A stretch of DNA of 64,000 nucleotides from the NCBI GenBank assembly GCA_037044975.1, contig JBAOIL010000030.1, positions 310,001 to 374,000 of the forward strand. The letters are read 5' to 3'. The translations under genes and the position numbers were made by a program. This DNA comes from JADLHS01 sp020848635. Lineage in GTDB: Bacteria; Verrucomicrobiota; Verrucomicrobiia; Limisphaerales; JADLHS01. The notes beneath the pieces were generated by a model, which had not been told where the DNA came from, did not search any database, and saw only the letters and a program-made list of their open reading frames with translations. Positions 1 through 9,707 of the stretch are shown piece after piece; within the stretch, counting starts at the first letter, position 1; every line of letters starts with the position of its first letter.

Positions 1-1128
1 GGTAATCCAGCCACCGCCGATAACCAGATCCTCCTGGTAAAAAACCGCCGCTTGTCCTGGCGTGATGGCGCGTTGCGGGGTGTGCAATTTCACCTTTGCC
101 CGCCCGTCCGGTTGTGACGTTACGGTCGCCGGGGTGCCCGGATGGTTGTAGCGAATCTTCGCCGTCACGTGGATCGAATCTGGCGGCATGTCGAATGGGA
201 TCCAGTTGCAACGGTCCACGATGAATTCGTCCTGGTCCAGCGCCGAGTCATCCCCGACCACAACGCGGTTGTGCTCCGCGTCCAATTCAACGACATAGAG
301 CGGCTGGGGCGAGGAAAGCCCCAGCCCTTTCCGCTGGCCGATGGTGTAAAACTCAATGCCATCGTGATGTCCGAGCAATTGGCCACGCAGGTCCACGATC
401 TCGCCACGATGCTTCTGGACCAGGTTGGCCTGCTGCAGAAACCCGCCGTAATCATTATCTGGCACGAAGCAGATTTCCATGCTCTCCGCTTTGTCGGCGG
501 TTTTGAGATTGCAGTGCCGCGCCACTTCGCGCGTATCGCTTTTGGTCTTTTCGCCGAGCGGGAACATGGCCCGTGCGAGCTGATCCTGCCGGAGCGAGAA
601 GAGGAAATAACTTTGATCCTTCTTCAAATCGCGGCCGCGCTTTAGCAAATACCGCCCCGCCCCCGGTATGCTGTTCACCCGCGCTTCAGCCGATCCGGAG
701 TGGGGCGGGGCAGGGGGACGTTCAATCCGTGCAAAATGTCCGGTGGCTATGAATTCCGCCCCGAGCTGATCCGCCCGGTCAATGAGCCGGCCGAACTTCA
801 AATTCTGGTTGCACATGACGCACGGATTCGGGGTGCGCCCGGCTTTGTACTCGGATGCGAAGTATTGGATGACCTGCTTTTGAAACTGGTCCGCCTCGTC
901 AATGAGATAGTAAGGAATCCCGAGCTTGTGGCAGACTGACCGCGCATCTGTCACGGCCTGCGGCCCGCAACACTTGTCCTCGGCTCGCGACACGCAATCC
1001 TGCGGCCAGAGTTTGAGTGTGATGCCCACCACCTCATAGCCCTGCTCCAGCAAGAGCGCCGCCGTTGCGGAGGAATCCACTCCTCCGCTCATGCCACAGA
1101 TGACGCGCGTTTTGCTCAAGCCAATCAC
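1..1128 (-). CDS. mnmA: tRNA-specific 2-thiouridylase MnmA (3' end cut by window)
   Basis: The product is the cytoplasmic enzyme that puts sulfur on U34 of the wobble position in Lys, Glu and Gln tRNAs, using ATP. The reading frame runs off the left edge, so a few C-terminal residues are missing. The PP-loop ATP pyrophosphatase motif MSGGVDSS is at the N-terminus. NPCVMCNQ carries the first catalytic Cys, ATGHFARI follows, and MEICFVPDN holds the second catalytic Cys. FYTIGQRKGLG and the barrel domain complete the family pattern. No in-frame ATG precedes the PP loop. The start is therefore a GTG (1126-1128) or a TTG (1117-1119), the latter giving the usual MSKTRVICGMSGG-type beginning. The gene lies downstream of gltD in the same direction, about 110 bases away. 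The identification is secure; only the start is uncertain. Confidence 0.93.
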   Translation of the reverse strand, partial: MIGLSKTRVICGMSGGVDSSATAALLLEQGYEVVGITLKLWPQDCVSRAEDKCCGPQAVTDARSVCHKLGIPYYLIDEADQFQKQVIQYFASEYKAGRTPNPCVMCNQNLKFGRLIDRADQLGAEFIATGHFARIERPPAPPHSGSAEARVNSIPGAGRYLLKRGRDLKKDQSYFLFSLRQDQLARAMFPLGEKTKSDTREVARHCNLKTADKAESMEICFVPDNDYGGFLQQANLVQKHRGEIVDLRGQLLGHHDGIEFYTIGQRKGLGLSSPQPLYVVELDAEHNRVVVGDDSALDQDEFIVDRCNWIPFDMPPDSIHVTAKIRYNHPGTPATVTSQPDGRAKVKLHTPQRAITPGQAAVFYQEDLVIGGGWIT

Positions 1129-1238
1129 AGCCGGGAATTGTAGCTGGCAAAACGGCACTGGCAAGGGTGGTGCGCAGGGCAAAAAAAACACCGCGTCCCC
1201 ACTTCCGGTCCCGCCATCGCCTCATCCCCTCTTCAAGC

Positions 1239-2723
1239 TTACGGTAAGTCCGTCGTGCCCATCAAATAGCGGTCGCACTCGCGTGCGGCGCCACGGCCTT
1301 CATTGAACGCCCACACAACGAGGCTCTGGCCGCGGCGGCAATCTCCGGCGGCAAAGACGCCCTTGATGTTCGTGGTGTACTTTTCGAAGTCGGCTTTGGC
1401 GTTCGAGCGGGGGTCGCGTTCGATGCCGAGTGATTCGAGCAGCGGCTGTTCCGGCCCGAGGAAACCCATCGCCAGCAGGACAAGTTGCGCGGGCAGGATT
1501 TTTTCCGTGCCGGGCAAGTGCCTGGGGATGAACTGGCCTTTTTCGTTCTTCGTCCACTCCACTTGCACGGTGTGGACAGCTTTAACGTGGCCATGGGTGT
1601 CGGCTTCGAATTTCGTAGCGGTGGTGAGATAGACGCGCGGGTCCGCGCCAAATTTTGCGGCGGCTTCCTCCTGCCCATAATCCAACTTGTAAGTCTTCGG
1701 CCATTCGGGCCACGGATTGTCCTTGGCCCGATGTTGCGGCGGCTTCGGCAAAATCTCCACCTGCACCAGACTCTTGCAGCCGTGGCGCATTGAAGTGCCG
1801 ACGCAATCTGTGCCGGTGTCTCCGCCGCCGATGACCACGACATCCTTGCCGGCGGCGTCAATGAAACTACCATTTTTGTGGCCATCGAGCACCGCTTGCG
1901 TGTTCGCGGTCAGAAAATCCATTGCGAAGTGAACGCCCTTGAGCGGGCGGCCTTCGATCGGCAGGTCGCGGGGCTTGGTCGCGCCGGTGGCCAGAAGCAC
2001 CGCATCAAATGCCTTCAAAAGTGTTTCCGCCGGGAGATTGACACCCACCTCGGTGTTGCAAACGAACTTCACGCCTTCTTTCTCCAGTAAATTCAAGCGC
2101 CGGAGCACGACTTCGCTCTTGTTGAGCTTCATGTTGGGGATGCCATACATGAGCAACCCTCCGGGGCGGTCGGCGCGTTCAAAAACGGTGACTAGATGAC
2201 CCGCCTTGTTGAGTTGCGCGGCGGCGCTCAAGCCCGCCGGGCCGGAGCCGATGACCGCGACTTTTTTGCCGGTGCGCTTCTTCGGTGGTTTGGGCTTGAC
2301 CCAGCCATTTTCCCAGCCGTGATCAATGATCGTGCATTCGATGTTCTTAATGGTGACGGCGGGTTCGTTCATGCCGAGCACGCACGAACCTTCGCAGGGC
2401 GCCGGGCACACGCGACCGGTGAACTCCGGGAAATTATTCGTTTTGTGCAGCCGCACCAGGGCCTCTTTCCACAGGCCGCGATAGACAAGGTCGTTCCATT
2501 CGGGAATGAGGTTGTGAATCGGGCAGCCGCTGGCCATGCCAGTGACCAGTTGGCCCGTGTGGCAGAAGGGAATGCCGCAATCCATGCACCGCGCCCCCTG
2601 CTTGCGAAGATCCGCCTCGGGCATGTGGAGGTGGAACTCCTTCCAGTCGGCGATGCGTTCAGCCGCGGAGCGATCCGCCGGCAGTTCGCGTTGAAATTCC
2701 AAGAATCCTGTTGGTTTACCCAT
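1239..2723 (-). CDS. gltD: Glutamate synthase (NADPH) small subunit
   Basis: This 494-residue beta subunit of glutamate synthase takes electrons from NADPH through FAD and passes them via iron-sulfur clusters to the large subunit. The N-terminal cluster ligands are visible (CMDCGIPFCHTG, CPIHNLIPEWNDL, CPAPCEGSC). A dinucleotide-binding FAD site follows (VAVIGSGPAGLSAAAQL). Further on come a second Rossmann motif for NADPH (VVVIGGGDTGTDCVG) and the C-terminal FAD motif GVFAAGDCRRGQSLVVWA. It lies 29 bases downstream of gltB, with a good AGGAAGG ribosome binding site before the ATG, so the two genes form an operon. The length is typical for the family. Confidence 0.97.
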   Translation of the reverse strand: MGKPTGFLEFQRELPADRSAAERIADWKEFHLHMPEADLRKQGARCMDCGIPFCHTGQLVTGMASGCPIHNLIPEWNDLVYRGLWKEALVRLHKTNNFPEFTGRVCPAPCEGSCVLGMNEPAVTIKNIECTIIDHGWENGWVKPKPPKKRTGKKVAVIGSGPAGLSAAAQLNKAGHLVTVFERADRPGGLLMYGIPNMKLNKSEVVLRRLNLLEKEGVKFVCNTEVGVNLPAETLLKAFDAVLLATGATKPRDLPIEGRPLKGVHFAMDFLTANTQAVLDGHKNGSFIDAAGKDVVVIGGGDTGTDCVGTSMRHGCKSLVQVEILPKPPQHRAKDNPWPEWPKTYKLDYGQEEAAAKFGADPRVYLTTATKFEADTHGHVKAVHTVQVEWTKNEKGQFIPRHLPGTEKILPAQLVLLAMGFLGPEQPLLESLGIERDPRSNAKADFEKYTTNIKGVFAAGDCRRGQSLVVWAFNEGRGAARECDRYLMGTTDLP

Positions 2724-2752
2724 GGGTTGTTACCTTCCTGAAAATCGTTCGA

Positions 2753-5700
2753 TCAATTACCCGCGCGGGAGTTTTGCTCGAACGCGGCCAAAATCGCCTC
2801 GTCCCCCGTCAGGCCCTGCTCTCTGACTTTCTTGAGTGACTCCAGAACCCGTTTGTAATCGGTGGGCATCACTCTTACGAATTTCGGGATGAATTTTTTC
2901 CAGTCGGCCAGGATCTTGGCCGCGAGCACGCTTTGGGTGTAGGTCTGATGCCGCTGAATCATTTTCCAGACCTCCTCAATCTCGTCGGCGTCCGTAAATG
3001 GTTCCAGCCCAACCATTTCCATGTTGCAACGGTCGGCGAAATTCTCCGCCTCGTCCAAGACATAAGCCACGCCCCCGCTCATGCCGGCGGCGAAGTTGCG
3101 ACCCGTCGGGCCGAGAATTACCACGCGTCCGCCGGTCATGTATTCACAACCGTGATCGCCAATGGCTTCGACCACGGTGTTCACTCCAGAGTTGCGAACA
3201 CAGAAGCGTTCGCCCGCCATGCCGCGAATATAGGCCTCGCCGCTGGTCGCGCCATAAAACGCGACGTTGCCGACGATCATGTTGTCTTCGGCCTTGAACG
3301 TCGCCGCTTTGGGCGGATAAACAATGAGTTTGCCGCCGCTCAAACCTTTGCCGAAATAATCATTCGCGTCACCTTCGAGCTCGAGCGTCATTCCGCGCGG
3401 CATGAAACCACCAAAACTCTGGCCCGCGCTGCCGTTAAACTTGAGTTGAATCGTGTCCTCAGGCAGTCCGTTCGGGCCGTGCTTGCGGGTCACTTCGCTG
3501 CCCGTGATCGTGCCGACCACGCGGTTGACATTGCGGATGGTCAACTCGGCGCGAACCTGCTCCCCGCGCTCGATGGCTGGCTGGCAAATTGCCAGGAGCT
3601 TCGTGATGTCGAGCGACTTTTCGAGTCCGTGATCCTGATCCTGCTGACGAAAACGTCCGACATCGGCGGCGACGTCGGGCTGATGCAAAATTGGCGTAAG
3701 GTCGAGGCCATTCGCCTTCCAATGTTCAATCGCCTTCCAAGGGATTAACTTGTCAGTGCGTCCCACCATTTCCTCGATGGTGCGGAAGCCGAGCTTGGCC
3801 ATGAGTTCGCGAAGCTCCTGTGCAATGAAGCGCATGAAATTGACCACGTTGTTGGGGTCGCCATTGAACTTGGCGCGCAACTTCGGGTCCTGCGTGGCGA
3901 CGCCCACCGGGCAGGTGTTCAGATGGCAGACGCGCATCATGAGGCAGCCGAGCGTTACGAGCGGTGCGGTCGCAAAGCCGAACTCTTCCGCTCCAAGCAA
4001 CGCGGCCACCGCGACATCGCGGCCGGTTTTCAATTGGCCGTCCGCCTCGACATAAATGCGGCTGCGCAAATTGTTCAACACGAGTGTCTGGTGCGCTTCG
4101 GCGAGTCCGAGTTCCCACGGGCTGCCCGCGTGTTTGATGGAGGAGAGCGGCGAAGCGCCTGTGCCGCCGTCGTGGCCGCTGATGAGCACCACATCCGCAT
4201 GCGCCTTGGAGACGCCCGCCGCGATTGTTCCCACCCCAACTTCCGACACTAGTTTTACACTGATGCGGGCGTGGCGGTTGGCGTTCTTCAGGTCATGAAT
4301 CAATTCCGCCAAATCTTCGATGGAGTATATGTCATGGTGCGGTGGCGGCGAAATTAAACCGACGCCCGCGGTGGTGCCGCGCGTCTTGGCAATCTCCGGA
4401 AACACTTTTTTGCCGGGCAGTTCGCCGCCTTCGCCGGGCTTGGCGCCCTGCGCCATCTTGATCTGCAGTTCTTTCGCGTTGACGAGGTAGTGGCTCGTCA
4501 CGCCAAAACGACCACTCGCGACCTGTTTGATCGCGGAATTCTTGGAGTCGCCGTTGGCTTCGAGAACGTAGCGCGCCGGGTCTTCGCCGCCCTCGCCGGT
4601 GTTCGAACGGCCGCCGAGGCGATTCATCGCGATGGCCAGCGCCTCATGGGCCTCCTTGCTGATCGAGCCATAACTCATCGCGCCGGTCTTGAACCGCTTC
4701 ACTATGGTCTCGACGGATTCCACCTCCGCGAGGGGCACAGGCTTTTCTGCAAACTTGAAATCGAGCAAACCCCGCAACGTGCAAAGGTGTTTGGCTTGAT
4801 TATTTACCAAGTCAGAGTATTCCGAAAAAATCTTAAGGTTGCCGGTGCGACAGGCGCTCTGCAGCTTATGAATCGTTTGCGGATTGAACAGGTGATACTC
4901 CCCATTGTCGCGCCATTGATACTGGCCGCCCGCGTCGAGTTCGCCGTTGACCTGCCGGTCGGGGAACGCGTGTCGGTGGCGCTTGAGCACTTCCTCCGCA
5001 ATGACGTCCAGCCCGACGCCCTGAATTCGCGAAGGGGTCCAGGTGAAATACTTGTCCACGACTTCGCTGTTAATACCGATGGCTTCGAAGACTTGCGCGC
5101 CGCGGTAACTCTGAACCGTGGAGATGCCCATCTTGGCCATGGTCTTCACCACGCCTTTGACCGCCGCTTTGATGAAATTCTTAACTGCAGTTTTATGGTC
5201 CGTGTTGACGAGCATGCCTTGGGCGATGAGATCGTCAATCGTGGCAAACGCGAGATAAGGGTTGATGGCGCTGCAGCCATAGCTGATGAGCAGCGCGAAA
5301 TGATGCACCTCGCGCGGTTCGCCGGATTCAAGCACCAGTCCGATGCGGGAACGTTTGCCGCTGCGAATCAAGTGATGATGCAAGCCCGCCACGGCCAGCA
5401 AAGCGGGGATCGGGGCGACGGTTTCCGAAATGCCCCGATCTGAAAGAATGATTACCGTCGCGCCTTCCTTGATGGCCTGATCCGCGTCGGAAAACATTTT
5501 TGCCAGGGCCGTTTCGAGACCATTGGTCTTGTCCGCCGCCTGGAAAAGAATTGGCAGCGTCGCGGCTTTGAATCCCTTGCGGTTGAGTTGGCCCACGTGC
5601 CGGAGTTTCTCCAACTCCTCGTTGGTGAGTAGCGGATGCGCCAGCTTGATGAGCGCGCAGCTTTGGGGCGTGGGATTCAACAGGCCACCGCGCGCTCCCA

Positions 5701-7381
5701 CCATCGTTTCCGTTGAGGTTACGATTTCTTCGCGAATTGGATCAATCGGCGGGTTCGTGACCTGCGCGAAGAGTTGCTTGAAATAATTGTAGAGCAGTTG
5801 TGGCTTGTTTGAGAGCACGGCCAACGGCGTATCCGTGCCCATGGAGCCGAGCGGTTGCACCCCGTCATTGGCCATCGGGCCGACGATGAAACGCAAATCC
5901 TCGAACGTATAGCCGAAGCACTGTTGGCGCTGTAGAACCGTCCGATGTTCCGGATCGGTGCCCTGCGGCGGTTCGGGGAGGTTTTCGAGCAGGACGTGGT
6001 GCTTGTCGAGCCACTTCTGATAGGGGTGCGCGCTTGCGTATTTTTTCTTTAGTTCCTCGTCGGCAATGATGCGACCCTGCTCCGTGTCCACGAGGAACAT
6101 GCGCCCGGGTTGCAGCCGGCCCTTGGTCGCCACGCGCTCAGGTGCAATGGGTAACACGCCCGCCTCGGAAGCCATGATGACCAGGTCGTCCTTGGTGACG
6201 TAGTAGCGCGAGGGGCGCAGGCCGTTGCGATCCAGGCAAGCGCCAATGCGAATGCCGTCCGTGAAGGCAATCGAGGCCGGGCCGTCCCACGGCTCCATGA
6301 GACAGGAATGAAATTCATAAAACGCCCGCCGTTCCGCGTCCATGCTCTCGTGATTTTCCCATGGCTCGGGGATCATCATCATCATGGCGTGCGGCAGTTC
6401 GCGGCCCGCCATGACCAGCAACTCGACGCAGTTGTCGAACATCGTCGAGTCGCTGCCGTCCGTGTTGATCACCGGAATCACCTTCTTGATCTCGTCGCCA
6501 AAATGCTCGGACTTGAAGTTGTGCTGGCCGGCGCGCATCCAGTTGACGTTGCCGCGCAGCGTGTTGATCTCGCCGTTGTGGGCGATGTAACGATTCGGAT
6601 GAGCGCGATCCCAGCTCGGAAACGTGTTCGTAGAAAACCGGGAATGGACGAGGGCCAACGCCGAAACCATGCTTGGGTCGCGCAAGTCGGGGAAATACTT
6701 CGCCACCTGCTCCGGCATGAGCATCCCTTTGTAAATTGCCGTGCGCCCCGAAAGACTCGAAACGTAAAACCATTTGCCGCCCGCAACCTTGCCGCCATAA
6801 CGAATTGTCTGCTCCGCGATTTTGCGGATGACATAAAGCTTCCGTTCGAAGGCCGCGTCATCCTTGATCGCCGCGTTGCGACCAATGAACAACTGCATCA
6901 TGAATGGCTCGGAACTTTTCGCACCGTTGCCCAGCGAGGAATTATCCGTCGGAATGTCACGCCAGCCGAGCAGGGTTTGGCTTTCGCCGGAAATAATTTT
7001 TTCGATGATCGCCTGGATGGCTGCTCGTTCCCCCGGATTCGGGGGCATGAACAACATCCCGAGACCGTATTGGCCGGGCGCGGGAAGCTCGAAGCCGAGC
7101 TTGCGGGTGGCCGCGAGGAGGAAATCATGCGGCACTTGCATGAGGATGCCCGCGCCGTCCCCGGTGTTCGTCTCGCAACCGCACGCGCCGCGATGGTCGA
7201 GATTGACCAATATCTGCAGCGCGTCCGCGACGATATCATGTGACTTGCGGCCCTTCATGTTCACCACGAACCCGACGCCGCACGAGTCGTGCTCGAACTG
7301 CGGATCGTAGAGGCCCTGTTTCGCGGGTGGTCCGAGGCGAACGTGTTCGGGTGAATTCTGTTCGTTACTTCTGATATTCAT
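2753..7381 (-). CDS. gltB: Glutamate synthase (NADPH) large subunit
   Basis: This 1542-residue alpha subunit makes glutamate from glutamine and 2-oxoglutarate in ammonia assimilation. A short propeptide precedes the class II amidotransferase nucleophile Cys34 (HDSCGVGF), which should become the mature N-terminus. The glutaminase domain covers roughly residues 34-430. Next come the central domain, the FMN-binding synthase domain with the 3Fe-4S ligands in CLMMRVCHLNTCPVG, and the C-terminal glycine-rich GXGXG beta-helix domain. No strong Shine-Dalgarno sequence precedes the ATG. An inverted repeat sits in the leader about 20-50 bases upstream of the start (see the separate entry). The gene is intact and full length, and it is co-transcribed with gltD. 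Confidence 0.98.
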   Translation of the reverse strand: MNIRSNEQNSPEHVRLGPPAKQGLYDPQFEHDSCGVGFVVNMKGRKSHDIVADALQILVNLDHRGACGCETNTGDGAGILMQVPHDFLLAATRKLGFELPAPGQYGLGMLFMPPNPGERAAIQAIIEKIISGESQTLLGWRDIPTDNSSLGNGAKSSEPFMMQLFIGRNAAIKDDAAFERKLYVIRKIAEQTIRYGGKVAGGKWFYVSSLSGRTAIYKGMLMPEQVAKYFPDLRDPSMVSALALVHSRFSTNTFPSWDRAHPNRYIAHNGEINTLRGNVNWMRAGQHNFKSEHFGDEIKKVIPVINTDGSDSTMFDNCVELLVMAGRELPHAMMMMIPEPWENHESMDAERRAFYEFHSCLMEPWDGPASIAFTDGIRIGACLDRNGLRPSRYYVTKDDLVIMASEAGVLPIAPERVATKGRLQPGRMFLVDTEQGRIIADEELKKKYASAHPYQKWLDKHHVLLENLPEPPQGTDPEHRTVLQRQQCFGYTFEDLRFIVGPMANDGVQPLGSMGTDTPLAVLSNKPQLLYNYFKQLFAQVTNPPIDPIREEIVTSTETMVGARGGLLNPTPQSCALIKLAHPLLTNEELEKLRHVGQLNRKGFKAATLPILFQAADKTNGLETALAKMFSDADQAIKEGATVIILSDRGISETVAPIPALLAVAGLHHHLIRSGKRSRIGLVLESGEPREVHHFALLISYGCSAINPYLAFATIDDLIAQGMLVNTDHKTAVKNFIKAAVKGVVKTMAKMGISTVQSYRGAQVFEAIGINSEVVDKYFTWTPSRIQGVGLDVIAEEVLKRHRHAFPDRQVNGELDAGGQYQWRDNGEYHLFNPQTIHKLQSACRTGNLKIFSEYSDLVNNQAKHLCTLRGLLDFKFAEKPVPLAEVESVETIVKRFKTGAMSYGSISKEAHEALAIAMNRLGGRSNTGEGGEDPARYVLEANGDSKNSAIKQVASGRFGVTSHYLVNAKELQIKMAQGAKPGEGGELPGKKVFPEIAKTRGTTAGVGLISPPPHHDIYSIEDLAELIHDLKNANRHARISVKLVSEVGVGTIAAGVSKAHADVVLISGHDGGTGASPLSSIKHAGSPWELGLAEAHQTLVLNNLRSRIYVEADGQLKTGRDVAVAALLGAEEFGFATAPLVTLGCLMMRVCHLNTCPVGVATQDPKLRAKFNGDPNNVVNFMRFIAQELRELMAKLGFRTIEEMVGRTDKLIPWKAIEHWKANGLDLTPILHQPDVAADVGRFRQQDQDHGLEKSLDITKLLAICQPAIERGEQVRAELTIRNVNRVVGTITGSEVTRKHGPNGLPEDTIQLKFNGSAGQSFGGFMPRGMTLELEGDANDYFGKGLSGGKLIVYPPKAATFKAEDNMIVGNVAFYGATSGEAYIRGMAGERFCVRNSGVNTVVEAIGDHGCEYMTGGRVVILGPTGRNFAAGMSGGVAYVLDEAENFADRCNMEMVGLEPFTDADEIEEVWKMIQRHQTYTQSVLAAKILADWKKFIPKFVRVMPTDYKRVLESLKKVREQGLTGDEAILAAFEQNSRAGN

Positions 7382-7401
7382 TGCTTCTGCTCTGCCGTCC
7401 G

Positions 7402-7430
7402 GCTAATCGGTTTGAAATAACCTGATTAGC
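7402..7430 (-). promoter_or_regulatory. Inverted repeat in the gltB leader
   Basis: GCTAATC-GGTT and AACC-T-GATTAGC form an 11-bp stem with a one-base bulge and a six-base loop, 21-49 bases upstream of the gltB start codon. It could be an operator for a dimeric regulator or an RNA hairpin in the leader. It is not followed by a T run on the gltB strand, so it is not an obvious terminator of that transcript. The function is inferred from position only. Confidence 0.4.
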
Positions 7431-7780
7431 TTTTACTGGATTGGTGAACGGGCGGCAATAAATGATTAAGGCAATTTGCGGTCCTCGATCGGATCGTCAA
7501 TGGCTTGCCTTTACGCAACAATTATCGGCTAGCCTGCTAGTCGAATCGAGGTCAACAAGTGAATCTTCTCAACCCATGCGGATGGGGCCGAGGCCTAAAC
7601 CGCCCGGGCCCGCGCCTGCATGATGGAAGTTGGCGACGGCTGGTGCGCTGGACCGGGCTGGCGGGCTAAGTTCTTTGGCAAGCATTTCTTCGACTACGAG
7701 TCACCTCAGCGCTAATGAGCGATTGGCGGGAAGAGGATCGCATTGTGAAGAAACGCGCCCAGCGCGTGATGCTCTTGGAC
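7431..7780. other. Intergenic stretch between gltB and the GH144-like gene
   Basis: About 350 bases without a convincing coding region. It should hold the gltB promoter, but no well-spaced -35/-10 pair is clear. TTGACC near 7550 has no correctly spaced -10. Short reading frames on both strands have no recognisable protein features. Confidence 0.5.
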
Positions 7781-9601
7781 CTACGGATAGCCAAACTGGA
7801 AGATACGATAGAATCTTTGGGACACTGTGAACGGATCGGCGGCGGTGGCTGGAGGTCCGGCGTCGGTCCAATTTGCGCTGGGAGCCGTGGCCATTAACTC
7901 CCCGGTTGGCGAAGCAAACCAATTAACAAGGTCAGGCGAGTATTCGACTTGGTAGGCCCGATCGACCAAAGCGTTCCAAGTTAAGCTGACCGCGCTCTGT
8001 TCCGTTAGCATTTGCAACGCGGGCTTCGTGAACGCCAGCGGGACAAAACCCGCCCGCTCTAACCCGCGTTGCACCTCCGGATTTCGCATAAACCGACGCC
8101 AGACGCGTTGCGTGCGATAATTCTCGATCATGATGACGATCGGACCTTGATCAATACCCAACTCATCGGAACCGTACCATTGGGCGCCAAGGTTAAAGGC
8201 ATCACGGAACCCATACGCCGTCCATATGCGTGGCCGGTATTGAGTGTAAAAGTAACGCAAGGTCGGCAAAGAGAATTCAGGGGTGAAGGCAATGGATCCC
8301 CCGGCGGCTGTGGGGGCGATCGTGCCGTCATCATTTTCGGCCGGTGGCGCACCGCGCGCGGCATAGCCCGACGGCCCGTCACAAGCGGTCAAGCCCCAAA
8401 CATTGCTGCTGTACCCAACCCGGCCCGATGGGTTGGTAATGCAGTAAGCCCGTTGGGCCAGAGTGGCCCGCCGGGAGTTCTGAAAGTAAGTGCTGTTACG
8501 ACCGTTCATGTAGGCGTCCGCGGTATGGCGGTAGTCAATCCAGCAGTGGGAGTATTGGTGACCAAACAAGGGTGGAAAGGGCACGTAGGCCTGACCATAA
8601 TTGGTACTCCAAACATATCCGCTGGTCCAGCGGGTCCAAGCGGACGCCGGCAACGGATTCGTCGGCGCGCCCAAGCCGAGACAGTAAAGATGCAATCCCT
8701 CATTATACCCAACCCAGTTGTTTGGGATAAAACCCGAACTGGGAAACCAGCCCATGGATACAACATTCGTTCCTTGAGCCATCCAATTCCAGTCCACGCG
8801 GCTAAATATCGCATCCGCCATTGCCCGAATGGTTGTTTCGTCGGTGTTGGTGGCATCAAAAAACTGCTTGGCGTAGAGGATTCCGGCCAGCAACAAGGTC
8901 GTATCAATGGAAGACAACTCCGTGGAGGGGGAGCGCAAGGCGGTGTTCATATCCAGAAAATGATAGAACCAACCTTTGTAACCGATCGTCCCTGAGGAGC
9001 TGGGCCCTTGCGGACCGTTCAGGAAAGTATTCAAAGTCGTCAGAACCCGCGCCACACCTTGGGTTCGGGAGATCCAGCCGTGGTCAACACCAATACCAAT
9101 CGCCGTCAACCCGAACCCCACCGCCGCAATGCTGCACGGGGAGTTGGTCGTGCTCCGATCCGGGATCAAACCATTGCGTGGATTCGCCAGGTACCAAAAG
9201 TAATCGAAGTGGCACTGCTGGACGTAATCCAGGAATTCATCATCGCTCGCAAACGCATGCGGCACGGCGGCGAGGATGGCCGAAGGGAGGCTTTCCTCGG
9301 CGGTGGTCGTCAACGCTGTGACCCGGTAAAAATTTGTCAGCCCGTTCACGACACTGGCGCTGAGATCACAGAAGCCCGGGGAGGCCATCAAGCTCGGACT
9401 CTGCGCGACAAAAGGGCCGCCACTGTTTGGCGAACGGTAAACGCGATAGCCCGAAAGGTTGGACTCACTATTCTTGTCCCAATGCAAAACGATGCTTCGA
9501 TCTCCAGTCCGGCTCACCAACCCCGTTGGGGCCTCGATGGCGACCGCGGCGCAAAAAGTGCCCGCCAGGAGAAGAGCGTAGAGTACGAAGGAGCGTTTCA
9601 T
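7781..9601 (-). CDS. Secreted glycoamylase-like hydrolase (GH144-type, probable beta-1,2-glucanase)
   Basis: This 606-residue exported protein has a signal peptide (about residues 1-22) followed by a fibronectin type III-like domain (about 23-110). The catalytic region at about 120-530 resembles the Pfam glycoamylase domain used by GH144 endo-beta-1,2-glucanases. Landmarks are FDYFWYLANP, GLIPDRS, SIAAVGFGLTAIGIG, GWFYHFLD, ELSSIDTTLLLAG, GYNEG, FGHQYSHCWID, WGLTACDGPSGY and GPIVIMIENYRT. The last 70 residues form a C-terminal module (YQVEYSPDLVNW ... RFYRIF) that recurs in other secreted proteins of this window. The likely role is periplasmic or extracellular beta-glucan breakdown. Assignment to GH144 rather than a sister glycoamylase family is inferred from motif memory. 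Confidence 0.82.
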   Translation of the reverse strand: MKRSFVLYALLLAGTFCAAVAIEAPTGLVSRTGDRSIVLHWDKNSESNLSGYRVYRSPNSGGPFVAQSPSLMASPGFCDLSASVVNGLTNFYRVTALTTTAEESLPSAILAAVPHAFASDDEFLDYVQQCHFDYFWYLANPRNGLIPDRSTTNSPCSIAAVGFGLTAIGIGVDHGWISRTQGVARVLTTLNTFLNGPQGPSSSGTIGYKGWFYHFLDMNTALRSPSTELSSIDTTLLLAGILYAKQFFDATNTDETTIRAMADAIFSRVDWNWMAQGTNVVSMGWFPSSGFIPNNWVGYNEGLHLYCLGLGAPTNPLPASAWTRWTSGYVWSTNYGQAYVPFPPLFGHQYSHCWIDYRHTADAYMNGRNSTYFQNSRRATLAQRAYCITNPSGRVGYSSNVWGLTACDGPSGYAARGAPPAENDDGTIAPTAAGGSIAFTPEFSLPTLRYFYTQYRPRIWTAYGFRDAFNLGAQWYGSDELGIDQGPIVIMIENYRTQRVWRRFMRNPEVQRGLERAGFVPLAFTKPALQMLTEQSAVSLTWNALVDRAYQVEYSPDLVNWFASPTGELMATAPSANWTDAGPPATAADPFTVSQRFYRIFQFGYP

Positions 9602-9707
9602 ATCCGATCAGGGCTAAGCTGGATCTCAAGTTATCACTTTGCGCCGGAAGGTTGAGCGGGTGGGCAGGTCCCATCCGGTGGCTGCAGCTTCCCCCGCTGA
9701 ATGAGCT

